Positions 17,801 through 26,009 of a stretch of 64,000 nucleotides of DNA are shown here, piece by piece. The translations under genes were made by a program, and so were the position numbers. The notes beneath the pieces were generated by a model that saw only the letters and a program-made list of their open reading frames with translations, was not told where the DNA came from and did not search any database. The stretch covers positions 1 through 64,000 of the forward strand of contig JAAUZE010000022.1 of the NCBI GenBank assembly GCA_014804755.1, written 5' to 3'. The first letter of the stretch is position 1. The number at the start of each line of letters is the position of its first letter. This DNA comes from Lachnospiraceae bacterium. GTDB lineage: Bacteria > Bacillota > Clostridia > Lachnospirales > Lachnospiraceae.

Positions 17801-17893
17801 GAAAGCGCCCGTTTCGTAATGCGCGTCCATTCCCTTTTTTTCGTTATCAAGCCGGAAATTCCAGACTCCGGACAAATCATACTGGTAGGTCAT
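14873..17893 (-). CDS. GH2-family glycoside hydrolase, large
   Basis: The protein has 1006 aa, starting MTYQYDLSGVWNFRLDNEKK at 17893; GGAG lies nine bases upstream. The N-terminal jelly-roll sugar-binding domain, Ig-like sandwich and TIM barrel are in GH2 order. The barrel shows RCHTCCPPEAAF, the acid/base Glu in MSMGNELWGSP (about residue 460) and the nucleophile Glu in VVSHEIGQYETYPD (about 615). The 350-residue C-terminal extension is unlike simple LacZ or GusA. No signal peptide is present, so it is intracellular. The substrate could be a beta-galactoside, beta-glucuronide or beta-mannoside; the sequence alone does not decide. It is divergent from the zinc-ribbon gene at 18126. Confidence 0.88.
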   Translation of the reverse strand: MTYQYDLSGVWNFRLDNEKKGMDAHYETGAFSDTIRLPGTTSEQKKGTPNQAAETGSLTVAYLTEGYAWYQRELTIAPDAVGQHAILKLERTRISHVWVDGVYVGGQNSLCTSHCYDLTAFIKQAHPVLTIMTSNVDYPTRGGHMTSPDTQTNWNGIVGSMTLTFYDTMRIRLVRIDTDYEKRVLTGMVSIDNYSKFYHSNLIIKALPVTLEHLSIPHCQSDACGLTTLLPAEQVLADSSAVTLFEDAVEIPSHSGTYTCDGSVTISACEESSQDAPSISASGQTVLRFQVTVPESLSVWDEYDPVVLRLAVSLTDENGCGDCHAVWCGIRKFEARGTHFYLNDRKTFLRGKHDGMIFPLTGYAPMNLSGWLKAMQAAKEFGINHYRCHTCCPPEAAFLAADLLGIYYEPELPFWGTFAAEGDEGYDEIGQRYLTEEGFRILDEFGNHPSFCMMSMGNELWGSPQAVNELVGRYKAYDGRHLYTQGSNNFQWIPNIQSNDDFFCGVRFTVDRQIRGSYAMCDKPLGHVQTDRPCTDFTYESAIFPDYPESGAEVGEDGTIEIQYGTGIKRVKLTDTAEELIPHVPVVSHEIGQYETYPDFDEITKYTGVLQARNFAIFRSRLEEKGLLPMAKDYFRNSGALAAACYKDELETALRTKSMAGFQILDIQDFSGQGTALVGMLDAFMENKGIISAEEFRRFCSDAVIQAEFPSYVLTNGSALAGRISLTWYRKKLPEAVSVELLLTDLKNNALVTTQRLDRPSGVTENGYTPLCPFTLAIPASDEPEHYLLQIRLADTDVSNHYELWSYPAADSARDLHNVSTDLSDAIGRVQDGHPTVLCLSKDFNPNAVTGTYCTDFWCYPMFRSISEGMKKEIPVGTMGLFIRKEHPALAHFPTNSYSTPQWWDIVMNSASTILDETAIVPVVQTIDNFERNHRLGLIYEIQLTGTAVPLIICTSPLPRLAADGRAEAAYLLQSLCRYADTWKEDASRPLYAMSEEALRALFKAK

Positions 17894-17987
17894 AATGAGG
17901 TCTCCGTTTCGTTTGATTTCTCTGAAATAATGAGCTGGCGGATGCAAGAGCAAAGCAGCGTATGTCTTGCGTCATGTTAATAAGCAT

Positions 17988-18017
17988 AGCATACCCGCAG
18001 GAGAAATGCGAGTACAA
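17988..18017 (-). promoter_or_regulatory. Possible promoter of the GH2 gene
   Basis: On the minus strand, TTGTAC (18017-18012), an 18-bp spacer and TATGCT (17993-17988). Confidence 0.35.
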
Positions 18018-18032
18018 GTGCAAAAAAAACGG

Positions 18033-18061
18033 TTGGAATCAGCGCTTATATTTGTTAGAAT
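18033..18061 (+). promoter_or_regulatory. Sigma-A promoter for the zinc-ribbon gene
   Basis: TTGGAA (18033-18038), a 17-bp spacer and TAGAAT (18056-18061), 65 bp before the start. Confidence 0.6.
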
Positions 18062-18125
18062 AGAAATACAATAAAACAATCAAGGTTGTATTCAAAATAA
18101 CAAAGAAAGTATAGAGAGAAAAAGC

Positions 18126-19109
18126 ATGATCTATAAGTGTCATAATTGTGGAGGAAATGTCATTTACGACCCGCAGCGCAAGCGGATGTACTGCGCGCAC
18201 TGTGAGGGAATCGACAGCGAGGAGCCGGTTTCGGGAGGCGGAGTGACGCAGTGCGTAAACTGCGGCGCGCCCCTGACTGTAGGAAGGTTCCAGTCTGCGG
18301 GGAAATGTGATCACTGCGGCTGTTACCAGATTTTTGAGGAGCGGGTCAGCGGGCAGTTCACGCCGCATTTGATCCTGCCGTTTGCGGTCAGCAGGCAGGA
18401 AGCAGAAAGAAAGCTGCAGGCGGAGTTCGGCGGGCGGACGTTTGCGCCGTCTTCGTTTCTGTCGCAGGCTACCCTGCAGAAAATGGAAGGCATGTATGTT
18501 CCTTTTTTCATGTACGATTACCACGTGCAATATGACTGGTCGGGAAAGGGAACAAAGGTGCGGGTATGGACGTCGGGAGATACGGAATATACGGAGACGT
18601 CCTATTACCACATCAACAGGAGCATGGAGGCGGATTTTTCACGAATTCCCGTAGATGCCTCGATCGTGATGGACGATATGAAGATGGATCTGATTGAGCC
18701 TTACGACTACCGGGCGCTTGAAAATTTTCAGATGAAATATATGTCAGGCTTTATTGCGGAAATGTATAATCAGGGATCGGATCAATTGGAGCCGCGCGCG
18801 CACCGCAAAGCGGAGCGGGACACCGAGGATCTGATGCAGCAGACGATCGCAGGCTATTCGTCGGTGACGCCCGAGTTCCGCAACATGAACGTGCGCCAGA
18901 GAGCGGTGGATTACGCGTTGATGCCGGTCTGGGTGTATGAGTATGCATATGGTGGGGAAACCTACACATTTTATGTAAACGGGCAGACGGGAAAGATCAT
19001 CGGAAAAATGCCGATATCCAAGCCGAAAGCGTTCGGTTACACTGCGTCTGTGTTCGGATTTGTCATGATCATCGGACAGATTATCCGAATGATCATGGAG
19101 ATAGCGTGA
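18126..19109 (+). CDS. Double zinc-ribbon membrane-anchored protein
   Basis: The protein has 327 aa. Two zinc ribbons are at the N-terminus: YKCHNCGG with YCAHCEG (residues 4-28), and QCVNCGAP with KCDHCGCY (about 41-65). A middle domain rich in beta strands follows (FTPHLILPFAVSRQEAERKL...MYVPFFMYDY), typical of the DNA-helicase-like PrgI or TFIIB-type zinc-ribbon proteins that precede TPM genes in Clostridia. A single membrane helix ends the protein (FGYTASVFGFVMIIGQIIRM). It lies 41 bp upstream of a TPM-domain gene and probably shares its promoter. The biochemical role is not known. Confidence 0.75.
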   Translation: MIYKCHNCGGNVIYDPQRKRMYCAHCEGIDSEEPVSGGGVTQCVNCGAPLTVGRFQSAGKCDHCGCYQIFEERVSGQFTPHLILPFAVSRQEAERKLQAEFGGRTFAPSSFLSQATLQKMEGMYVPFFMYDYHVQYDWSGKGTKVRVWTSGDTEYTETSYYHINRSMEADFSRIPVDASIVMDDMKMDLIEPYDYRALENFQMKYMSGFIAEMYNQGSDQLEPRAHRKAERDTEDLMQQTIAGYSSVTPEFRNMNVRQRAVDYALMPVWVYEYAYGGETYTFYVNGQTGKIIGKMPISKPKAFGYTASVFGFVMIIGQIIRMIMEIA

Positions 19110-19150
19110 GAAATTAAAAAACTTCGCGGGTTGTCATGGAGGTTAGTTAT

Positions 19151-20041
19151 ATGAAAAAGTACATAAAAAGCATGGCGGTCTTTCTCATCATCATCGCGGT
19201 GCTGCTTGTGATCTATCTGGTTTTGTGGGGAATGAAGTATGCTGTCGGGGAAGAATATGTACGGAAAAACAGCGTAGCGCCCACACAGAGGGTGTATGAT
19301 TATGCCGATGTGCTGACGGATTCCGAAGAGAAAGATTTAGAGAAGCTGATTGCAAAGCGGGAAGGGCAGATCGGCTGCGATATCGTGCTTGTGATCTTAA
19401 ATGAGCCGCTGGCGGAGTATGCGAGAGGCTACGAGGACGTCCTCGGACATCTTTCCGAATCGGAATATGTGATGGTGTACGCCGATAATTTCTATGACGA
19501 GAAAGCCTTTGGCTATAATGCGCCGCATGGGAACGGCTGTGTGTTTGTGGACAACTGGGATCGGAGTGACAGCGTTTATGGCTATGCTTACAATTGGCTT
19601 TCCACGTCGGGTACGGTGGAGGATAAGTTTTCCACCCGCATGATCAATCGTGTGATAGATGATGTCAATGACAGGGTTAATGAGAATCCTTATGAAGCAT
19701 ACAAAAGTTATGTAAACAATATTTACTACTATATGTCCGGAAACAATATGGAGCGCGTCGCGATTCCATTTTATGTGATAGTCGTGATTGCAGCGATCGT
19801 AGCGATGGTCTATCTGATCGGAAACCTGGCGAAGAATATCGGGACAAAAACAACGGTTGGAAATACTTATGTAAACGGTGGAAGACCGAAGATGAATGTC
19901 ATGACCGATCAGTTTGTCAGAAAAAGTGTGACAAAAAGGCGCATCCAGTCGAGCAGCGGCGGAGGCGGTGGCGGTGGTGGCGGCGGTCATCATACATCCG
20001 CGGGCGGCCATTCGCATGGCGGAGGCGGCGGTCATCATTGA
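19151..20041 (+). CDS. TPM-domain membrane protein with Gly/His-rich tail
   Basis: The protein has 296 aa, starting MKKYIKSMAVFLIIIAVLL at 19151 behind GGAGG; an ATG 15 bases earlier has no site. An N-terminal helix is followed by an extracytoplasmic TPM domain (RVYDYADVLTDSEEKDLEKL, then GCDIVLVILNEPL). A second helix (VIVVIAAIVAMVYLIG) follows, then a tail with ten consecutive glycines and a run of His, Gly and Ser. TPM domains occur in a plant photosystem-II repair phosphatase (TLP18.3) and in bacterial envelope proteins. The His-rich tail could bind metal. It forms a two-gene unit with the upstream zinc-ribbon gene. Confidence 0.85.
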   Translation: MKKYIKSMAVFLIIIAVLLVIYLVLWGMKYAVGEEYVRKNSVAPTQRVYDYADVLTDSEEKDLEKLIAKREGQIGCDIVLVILNEPLAEYARGYEDVLGHLSESEYVMVYADNFYDEKAFGYNAPHGNGCVFVDNWDRSDSVYGYAYNWLSTSGTVEDKFSTRMINRVIDDVNDRVNENPYEAYKSYVNNIYYYMSGNNMERVAIPFYVIVVIAAIVAMVYLIGNLAKNIGTKTTVGNTYVNGGRPKMNVMTDQFVRKSVTKRRIQSSSGGGGGGGGGGHHTSAGGHSHGGGGGHH

Positions 20042-20077
20042 CGGATATGGAGAATGCGCTCGGGAGGGAATGATTTT

Positions 20078-21244
20078 ATGAAAAAAAGATTATGGAAAAG
20101 GAAACTGATTGCGCTGATTGCAGCGATGGTGCTGATCTGCTGTGCCTGTGGCGGCAATGCGAAGAAGGATACCGGGGACGGCAATGTGGGGAATACGTCG
20201 GATCAGCAGGACGGAAATGCCGGGGATGCAGGAGAAGACGACGAGAACGCACAGAACGGAAATGCCGGAGAAGACGGCGAGAACGCACAGGATAACGGTA
20301 CGCAGGCAGAGAATTCGATCGATGTTTCCGCACTGCGGGAGCAGATGGGATTTCATGTGGAAGGTCAAACGCTTTTGGATGCGAACGGAAATCCGTTTGT
20401 AATGCGTGGCATTAACCATGCGCATACATGGTTTGCCGATCAGCTCGGCACGGCGTTAAAAGCCATTCAGGGAACCGGCTCCAACGCGGTGCGCATCGTG
20501 CTCTCGAACGGCGGACAGTGGACGAAGACCGAAGCGCAGTCCGTTGCCGATATTCTGGCAATCTGCAAAAATCTCGGCATGGTCGCTATTTTTGAAGTGC
20601 ATGACGCCACGGGCTACAATGATGTGGATTCCCTGTTACAGGCGGCGGAATATTTTGTGGAGATCAAGGATGTGCTCATAGGCGAGGAGGACTACTGCAT
20701 CATTAATATTGCGAACGAATGGGGCGGTGACTGGAACAGCACCCGCTGGTGCGAGGGGTATTCGCAGGCAATCCCGATGTTACGCGAAGCGGGACTGGCG
20801 CATACGATCATGGTCGATGCCTGCGGCTGGGGGCAGTACGGGAAATGCATCGGCGATCACGGCAGAGAAGTGTTTGAGTCGGATGTGCTCGGCAATACGA
20901 TGTTTTCCGTTCACATGTACGGAACGGCGGGCGGCACCGAGCAGTCCATTGATGAAAATATGGGTTATGCGCTCGATCAGGATCTATGCCTTGTGATCGG
21001 TGAATTTGGATACAACCATTCGGACGGCGACGTGCAGGAGGACTATATCATGGCGCGTTGTGTGGAGCTTCATGTCGGTTATCTTGCGTGGTCGTGGAAG
21101 GGAAACGGCGGCGGTGTAGAGTACCTGGACTTGTCGAAGGACTGGAACGGCGTTTCGCTTTCCGAGGATTGGGGCGAAGTCGTCATCAACGGGCAGAACG
21201 GAATCCGGGAGACGGCGGTGCCCTGTACGGTGTTTGCACAGTAA
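20078..21244 (+). CDS. GH5 endo-beta-mannanase-like lipoprotein
   Basis: The protein has 388 aa, starting MKKRLWKRKLIALIAAM at 20078 behind GGAGGG. A type II signal peptide ends at a cysteine in LICCACGG, so it is probably a lipoprotein on the outer face of the membrane. A low-complexity Asn/Glu/Gly linker (about 25-75) follows. The barrel opens with VMRGINHAHTWF; the acid/base Glu is in IANEWGGDW and the nucleophile Glu in LVIGEFGYNHS. The sequence is closest to GH5 subfamily 8 bacterial mannanases, so beta-mannan or glucomannan is the best guess. It is followed by strong hairpins. Confidence 0.88.
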   Translation: MKKRLWKRKLIALIAAMVLICCACGGNAKKDTGDGNVGNTSDQQDGNAGDAGEDDENAQNGNAGEDGENAQDNGTQAENSIDVSALREQMGFHVEGQTLLDANGNPFVMRGINHAHTWFADQLGTALKAIQGTGSNAVRIVLSNGGQWTKTEAQSVADILAICKNLGMVAIFEVHDATGYNDVDSLLQAAEYFVEIKDVLIGEEDYCIINIANEWGGDWNSTRWCEGYSQAIPMLREAGLAHTIMVDACGWGQYGKCIGDHGREVFESDVLGNTMFSVHMYGTAGGTEQSIDENMGYALDQDLCLVIGEFGYNHSDGDVQEDYIMARCVELHVGYLAWSWKGNGGGVEYLDLSKDWNGVSLSEDWGEVVINGQNGIRETAVPCTVFAQ

Positions 21245-21291
21245 AAAGGATGCCGGGCATCCTTTGCGAGATTTGCGTTTCACAAACTCGC
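21245..21291 (+). terminator. Two consecutive hairpins after the GH5 gene
   Basis: AAAGGATGCC pairs with GGCATCCTTT around one base. GCGAG-ATTTG then pairs with ACAAA-CTCGC around a short loop. No long T-run follows the second. Confidence 0.55.
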
Positions 21292-21338
21292 GCGTACGTA
21301 ATTTCCGATAGGTTAAAAAGGAATGGGAGTAATGCGTT

Positions 21339-23135
21339 ATGCCAAACAGCAATTTCAAGGTGGACTTAAAGGGCATTATCCGCCTGTTAAGCGATAGCTT
21401 ATATTCCAGTGACAAGGTATTCTTGCGGGAGCTGCTGCAGAACGCGGCGGATGCCATTGACGCAAGAAAAAAAGCAGACCCTTCCTATGCACAGGGTGCG
21501 GAAGGCAGGATTACCGTCACATACCGGCAGAAGAAAGGCGGCGCGCAGCTCATCTTTACCGATAATGGGATCGGGATGACAAGGGAAGAGATTCGGTCGT
21601 TTCTGTCTGTCATCGGTCAGTCTTCAAAGCGCAGTGACGATGCGGTCAGAAACAGCTTTATCGGGCAGTTTGGGATTGGCATTTTATCCTGCTTCCTGGT
21701 GACAAATGAGATCAAGGTTCTGACCCGCTCTGTCACGGAGGAAAAGCCTTGTCAATGGATCGGTAAAAGCGACGGCTCCTATGCTGTCACAGAATCAAAA
21801 AAGCAGATGGAGCCGGGGACGCAGGTCTATGTGGAACTGACGGGAGCTAAGTATGAGTTTTTCTCGGAGCAGGAGATCATAAACGACTTGTCGGAATACG
21901 GCTTTCTGTTACGCATACCCATTTGCTTTGACGGGGAGAATCAAAAGAAAATTCTGAATGACAATGTTATCCCGTGGCGCCGACAGCTTAGCATGGCGGA
22001 TGAGATCATGAGCTTTGGGGAACAGGTTTTTGAGGAAACATTTTTTGATGTCATTCCGCTAAACGGCGGCGGTATCAATGGTTATGCCTACATTTCCACA
22101 AGGCAGGTCAGCGCGAACACGGCGGCGCAGCACAAGATTTACCTAAAAAACATGTATGTCACGGATGATGGAAGGGATTTGATCCCCAAATGGGCATTCT
22201 TCACCCGATGCATTGTGAATTTCAATGATCTGACGCCCACGGCATCCAGAGAGGGGTTCACGAAGAATCATAAGCTGCTGGAGGCGAGGAACCAGATTGA
22301 AAAGTGCATGTTTGACTATTTTGTGCTCCTGTCCGAGATGGATGTCAGGAAATTAAAGCATATTACGCTGGTTCACAATGTGGCAATCAAGTCTCTTGTT
22401 ATGGAAAACGATCAGATCTTCAAGCTCTTTTTCCCTTTTTTGACGTTCCCGACCAGTCAGGGTACCTTGACAGGATTTCAAATTGTAAACGCATCGAAAA
22501 CGGTTCCTGTTAATTATTGTGTGGAGATTGATGATTTTCGACGACTCTGTCCGTTGCTGGAGGGAACGAAGAGCCTCCTTGTCAACGGCGGATACATTTA
22601 TGATGCCGGAATTTTACAAAAGCTGCCGAAATATTACAAGAATGTGAAAATTGCGGTCTTTGACACAGGGTCTTATGAGAATCTGCTTGCCGATCCGCCG
22701 GAGGAGTTTAAGGCAAAGATGGAAGGATTCCGGTATTTTGCGGAGCAGGGGCTTACGAATGTTCACTGCGGCGTTTCATTCAAGAGTTTTGCGCCCGGTT
22801 CCCTGCAGGCGCTGTTTGTTCCGGGAGAGGATGTCGTGTTTGATCAGGCGCTGGATGCGGGCGGTTTTTCAGGCTTTTTTGAGAATTTTGATTTCGGAGA
22901 TGCGGACAAAACAGCGAATGGCAACAAGCTGTACTTAAACAGTGCCAACAGCTTTATCCAGAGTCTTTCGCAGATTCATGAGGAGGAGCTTGCGAAGAAT
23001 ATCATACAGGTCATATACATACAGGCGCTGCTTGCCGGACATTACACGTTAGGCGGCGGGGAGCTGGAATTGATGAATAAAAGCCTGCAAAAGCTGATGG
23101 AGTATGCGCTGTACGGAAAGCGCGGGGAGGATTAA
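21339..23135 (+). CDS. Hsp90-family (HtpG-like) chaperone ATPase
   Basis: The protein has 598 aa. The N-terminal GHKL ATPase is clear: VFLRELLQNAADAIDARK (metal-binding Asn), FTDNGIGMTR, and FIGQFGIGILSCF (glycine-rich lid). The middle domain has the catalytic-loop region DLTPTASREGF. It is shorter and more divergent than classical HtpG, and resembles the HSP90-family proteins of Actinobacteria that travel with a partner gene. Here the next gene starts two bases after its stop behind GGGGAGG. It probably acts as an ATP-driven chaperone for a limited client set. The client is unknown. Confidence 0.9.
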   Translation: MPNSNFKVDLKGIIRLLSDSLYSSDKVFLRELLQNAADAIDARKKADPSYAQGAEGRITVTYRQKKGGAQLIFTDNGIGMTREEIRSFLSVIGQSSKRSDDAVRNSFIGQFGIGILSCFLVTNEIKVLTRSVTEEKPCQWIGKSDGSYAVTESKKQMEPGTQVYVELTGAKYEFFSEQEIINDLSEYGFLLRIPICFDGENQKKILNDNVIPWRRQLSMADEIMSFGEQVFEETFFDVIPLNGGGINGYAYISTRQVSANTAAQHKIYLKNMYVTDDGRDLIPKWAFFTRCIVNFNDLTPTASREGFTKNHKLLEARNQIEKCMFDYFVLLSEMDVRKLKHITLVHNVAIKSLVMENDQIFKLFFPFLTFPTSQGTLTGFQIVNASKTVPVNYCVEIDDFRRLCPLLEGTKSLLVNGGYIYDAGILQKLPKYYKNVKIAVFDTGSYENLLADPPEEFKAKMEGFRYFAEQGLTNVHCGVSFKSFAPGSLQALFVPGEDVVFDQALDAGGFSGFFENFDFGDADKTANGNKLYLNSANSFIQSLSQIHEEELAKNIIQVIYIQALLAGHYTLGGGELELMNKSLQKLMEYALYGKRGED

Positions 23136-23136
23136 C

Positions 23137-24345
23137 ATGTCTTTGCTGCTGTCATCTATCAAAACAACGGAATTAAAGTCGGAGGAGCTTGCCTTGTTGG
23201 TACGCAGGGTGCGGAACTTAGTTCGTGACAGTTACGATCAGATCAATCAGAATGCCGATACCCTATGTGCCCTGTATAAAAGAATCATGCAGCTTGCCCG
23301 TCAGGAAAAGGAATGGTATTTATATTTTAATGCCATTTATGAATTTCTGTATATCAATACACGCAAGGATGATTATCGGGAAATCGTGAAATATGCGGAG
23401 ATCTATTACAGAGACAGCGCGCTGTATATGGATCGGGAGCTTCCTAACTATCCGGGGACGGATATGCGTTTGACGAATATCCTTATCTATAATCTGATCT
23501 TTAAAGCGTATTTGGAATTTTATCAGATCGACGACACGAAAATGGAAGCTTTTATGCGTCAGTATGAACTGGCGGTGCAAAAATATGGCAGGCAGTATAA
23601 TTTTTATAATGATGAACTAGATTTGGCTCTTTTGTATCGGGATGTGAATCGGGCAAAGAACGCGGCTCATCATTTCTTAGAACAGGAAAAAGAGATAAAA
23701 AGCTGCTATGTCTGTGCGCATGTTAACTATTTAAACTATTTGCTGCTGACTGATCAGGAACGTCAGGCGGAGGAGCTGATGCTGGACCTGATCCATAAGA
23801 ATATCCCGCTGAAACATCAATGGTGTTACCAATATTGTGAAATTGCAGAACCGGCGAACCTGTATTCCCGCGTGCTGACTGCGTGCATAAAGTATGGAAA
23901 GATGGAAGCTTTCCGCTATTTTTATGAGAAATATTGGCAGAAGCTGCCGCGCGAAAGCAAAGGGGAGCAAGGGGGCAGTGTCAGCGTTATGCCAAGGCTT
24001 TTTTATGCGTATGCGGGCTTTTTTGACAGATTGGAGGGGGATCTGCGGGCAGTAGAGGAAAGCGTGGAGAATGAGAAAAATTATACGACAGTAGATAATG
24101 TAGTGTGTGCCGTCGGTTGGTGGCTGTATTTTCTCCTGCTTGACAAGAGCGGCGTTCACGAAGTCACGATCCGGATTCCGGGGCTGGAAGCAGACGGGGA
24201 TGGAAAGGTTTCTTCCTTAGAGATAAGTGCTTATATGGAGAAAAAGGCGGATGAATATGGCGGGAAATTTTCGCAGGCTCGCGCAAAGTTTGATTATCAT
24301 TTTTTAAAAGAATCCTATCGGAAATGTCTGCTGGAGGAGCGATAA
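23137..24345 (+). CDS. Helical-repeat companion of the Hsp90-like protein
   Basis: The protein has 402 aa, starting MSLLLSSIKTTELKSEEL at 23137, two bases past the Hsp90-like stop with GGGGAGG overlapping that stop region. It is almost entirely alpha-helical with TPR-like spacing (WYLYFNAIYEFLYINT, LALLYRDVNRAKNAAHHFLE, YLLLTDQERQAEELMLDLI). Near the C-terminus it has EADGDGKVSSLEISAYME. No signal or membrane segment is present. The tight coupling suggests a co-chaperone or adaptor that binds Hsp90 or its clients. I do not recognise a named family. Confidence 0.75.
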   Translation: MSLLLSSIKTTELKSEELALLVRRVRNLVRDSYDQINQNADTLCALYKRIMQLARQEKEWYLYFNAIYEFLYINTRKDDYREIVKYAEIYYRDSALYMDRELPNYPGTDMRLTNILIYNLIFKAYLEFYQIDDTKMEAFMRQYELAVQKYGRQYNFYNDELDLALLYRDVNRAKNAAHHFLEQEKEIKSCYVCAHVNYLNYLLLTDQERQAEELMLDLIHKNIPLKHQWCYQYCEIAEPANLYSRVLTACIKYGKMEAFRYFYEKYWQKLPRESKGEQGGSVSVMPRLFYAYAGFFDRLEGDLRAVEESVENEKNYTTVDNVVCAVGWWLYFLLLDKSGVHEVTIRIPGLEADGDGKVSSLEISAYMEKKADEYGGKFSQARAKFDYHFLKESYRKCLLEER

Positions 24346-24386
24346 AAACTTCTTGAACAAAAAATGAAAACTGTGGGAACTTTTAT

Positions 24387-24457
24387 TTGTCCCGATCAAT
24401 CTATTTGGTATAGGGTTCAGACCGACGGGTAGAAAAATATCCGTCACGACAGAACCC
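24387..24457 (+). promoter_or_regulatory. Structured leader, copy 1 (of three), with promoter-like boxes
   Basis: TTGTCC (24387-24392), a 16-bp spacer and TATAGG (24409-24414) precede nested arms. GGGTTC (24413-24418) pairs with GAACCC (24452-24457), and GACGG (24424-24428) with CCGTC (24441-24445). Two more copies lie at 25907 and 26962. Here it precedes only a stub frame. Confidence 0.6.
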
Positions 24458-24488
24458 GATATCAAAGCAGAAAACAGGAGGACAAAAA

Positions 24489-24551
24489 ATGAAAAGAAAC
24501 CTAAAAAGGATCTCCGCGCTGGCGGTGGCGGAGTATGCGTGTCGGCTATGA
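24489..24551 (+). pseudogene. Stub of a repeat-protein signal peptide
   Basis: A 20-codon frame begins MKRNLKRISALAVAEYACRL and stops. Its start and ribosome site are almost the same as those at 26010, but two bases are missing after GCGGTGGCG, so the frame ends early and no repeat domain follows. It appears to be the truncated 5' end of a duplicated gene, left in front of the gene at 24601. Confidence 0.65.
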
Positions 24552-24600
24552 TCCGGCAGGCTTGGCCAATTATTCAGGTTCATAACAGGAGGTAGAACGT

Positions 24601-25731
24601 ATGATTACAACTACAAAGAATAAATTTTACACTATGATTCTTGCGATGGTCCTTATAGTATCTGTCATGTTTATGGACAGCATCGACGCTTTTGCGGCAT
24701 CTGCCGTGCCAAAGCAGTATGAGTGCGTCTTCAACGCGGGGTATTACGCAGCACGTTATCCTGACCTTGCGGCTGTGTTTGGCAACGACGAGGCGGCTCT
24801 TTTTAACCACTTTGTTACCTGCGGCATTGCAGAGGGACGGCAGGGCAGCGCGGAGTTCGATGTGAACTTCTATTGCGCGGCTTATCCCGACCTTGCGGCT
24901 GCGTTCGGCAGTGACCTGCCGGCTTACTATAACCACTACGTAATGGCTGGCAAGGCGGAAGGCAGAGTTGGCGCGGGGGCAGCTTTGCCTGCGTCTCAGG
25001 CTTCGGTGGCAACGAATTCCACAGCGGCTTCGGGTCTTTCGGAAGTTCCGGTGGGAAGCATCATCACTTTCGGCAGTTATGAGCAGGACAACAACCCCGT
25101 CAACGGAAAAGAGCCGATAGAGTGGTATGTGCTGGACAAATCAGACGGTCAGATGCTGCTGTTGGCAGTTAAAATTCTGGACCACAGGATATACGGCGTC
25201 TATGACAGCGGAATATCGTGGGAGACTTGTACGCTTCGAAGCTGGCTGAACAATGATTTTTACAATGCGGCGTTTTCTGTGGAGGAGAAGGCGTTGATCG
25301 CGGACAGTTATGTAGTCAATGACACGAATCCTCATTATGACACGAAGTATGGGAATGATACGGTGGATAAGGTGTTTTGTTTAGGTTTCGGAGAATTGGA
25401 AACCTATTTCCATATAGACAGCCGTAATAGATCCAATATGTCATGGCAGGAGTATTGTAGATACTGTTATAATCAGGATCACAGGATTCTGGCGGCACCC
25501 ACGGAGTATGCGCATGCAAATGGGGCGTTTTTACTTACGCCGACGGGGGCGTGGCTTTATCAGTGGGACGTAAGCTATGCAGTCGGCAGCGGTCAATGGT
25601 GGCTGCGCTCGCCCGGTTACGACATCAATTATGCAGCACGCGTCGATGTCAGCGGCGGCGTGGACACGATGGGCCGCAGCGTGGGTTACGATACGGGGGT
25701 GCGTCCCGCTTTAAGAGTGACATACGAATAA
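24601..25731 (+). CDS. Secreted repeat protein with DUF6273 domain
   Basis: The protein has 376 aa, starting behind AGGAGG. A signal peptide (TMILAMVLIVSVMFMDSI, cut near AFA-AS) is followed by two copies of a roughly 40-residue helical repeat (FNAGYYAARYPDLAAVFG...EGRQG; FDVNFYCAAYPDLAAAFG...EGRVG). A DUF6273-type domain then runs from about residue 145 (ITFGSYEQDNN, IEWYVLDK, LRSWLNNDFYNAAF, WWLRSPG, GVRPALRV). No anchor motif is seen, so it may be released or bind the wall through the repeats. Two neighbours and the gene at 54313 have the same repeat with different C-terminal domains. DUF6273 has no assigned activity. Confidence 0.85.
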   Translation: MITTTKNKFYTMILAMVLIVSVMFMDSIDAFAASAVPKQYECVFNAGYYAARYPDLAAVFGNDEAALFNHFVTCGIAEGRQGSAEFDVNFYCAAYPDLAAAFGSDLPAYYNHYVMAGKAEGRVGAGAALPASQASVATNSTAASGLSEVPVGSIITFGSYEQDNNPVNGKEPIEWYVLDKSDGQMLLLAVKILDHRIYGVYDSGISWETCTLRSWLNNDFYNAAFSVEEKALIADSYVVNDTNPHYDTKYGNDTVDKVFCLGFGELETYFHIDSRNRSNMSWQEYCRYCYNQDHRILAAPTEYAHANGAFLLTPTGAWLYQWDVSYAVGSGQWWLRSPGYDINYAARVDVSGGVDTMGRSVGYDTGVRPALRVTYE

Positions 25732-25824
25732 ACGATATACTCATATTTGTTTTCGATTTTCTGCTTGACAAAGAATCGTTCTATTGATATTCCTATAGTC
25801 GATATTAGGCGGAATGCTTGATCC

Positions 25825-25862
25825 ACGCTTGTTAGGGAAAATTTCTCTAACAAGCGTTTTTT
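25825..25862 (+). terminator. Rho-independent terminator after the DUF6273 gene
   Basis: ACGCTTGTTAG pairs with CTAACAAGCGT (11 bp) around an 11-base loop, followed by TTTTTTAT. It lies 94 bp after the stop. Confidence 0.9.
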
Positions 25863-25906
25863 ATGTCGCAAATTTTCATTTTCGAAAAAAAAGCGGGAAC
25901 CTATTT

Positions 25907-25976
25907 TTGCCCTGAGCAATCTATTATGTATAGGGTTCAGACTGACGGGCGGAAACACGTTCATCATGGCAGAACC
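25907..25976 (+). promoter_or_regulatory. Structured leader, copy 2
   Basis: TTGCCC, a 16-bp spacer and TATAGG (25929-25934). GGTTC (25934-25938) pairs with GAACC (25972-25976), and the inner arm TGACG pairs with CGTTCA with one bulge. The same ribosome site (AGGAGGACAAAAA) follows as in copies 1 and 3. Confidence 0.6.
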
Positions 25977-26009
25977 TGATATCACAGTAGAAAGCAGGAG
26001 GACAAAAAA

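Noticed and set aside
18039-18611. 190-codon minus-strand frame across the zinc-ribbon gene
   Set aside because: Antisense to zinc-ribbon motifs on the plus strand; no independent support.
19397-20038. 213-codon minus-strand frame opposite the TPM gene
   Set aside because: Composition reflects the complement of the TPM and Gly/His-rich coding sequence.
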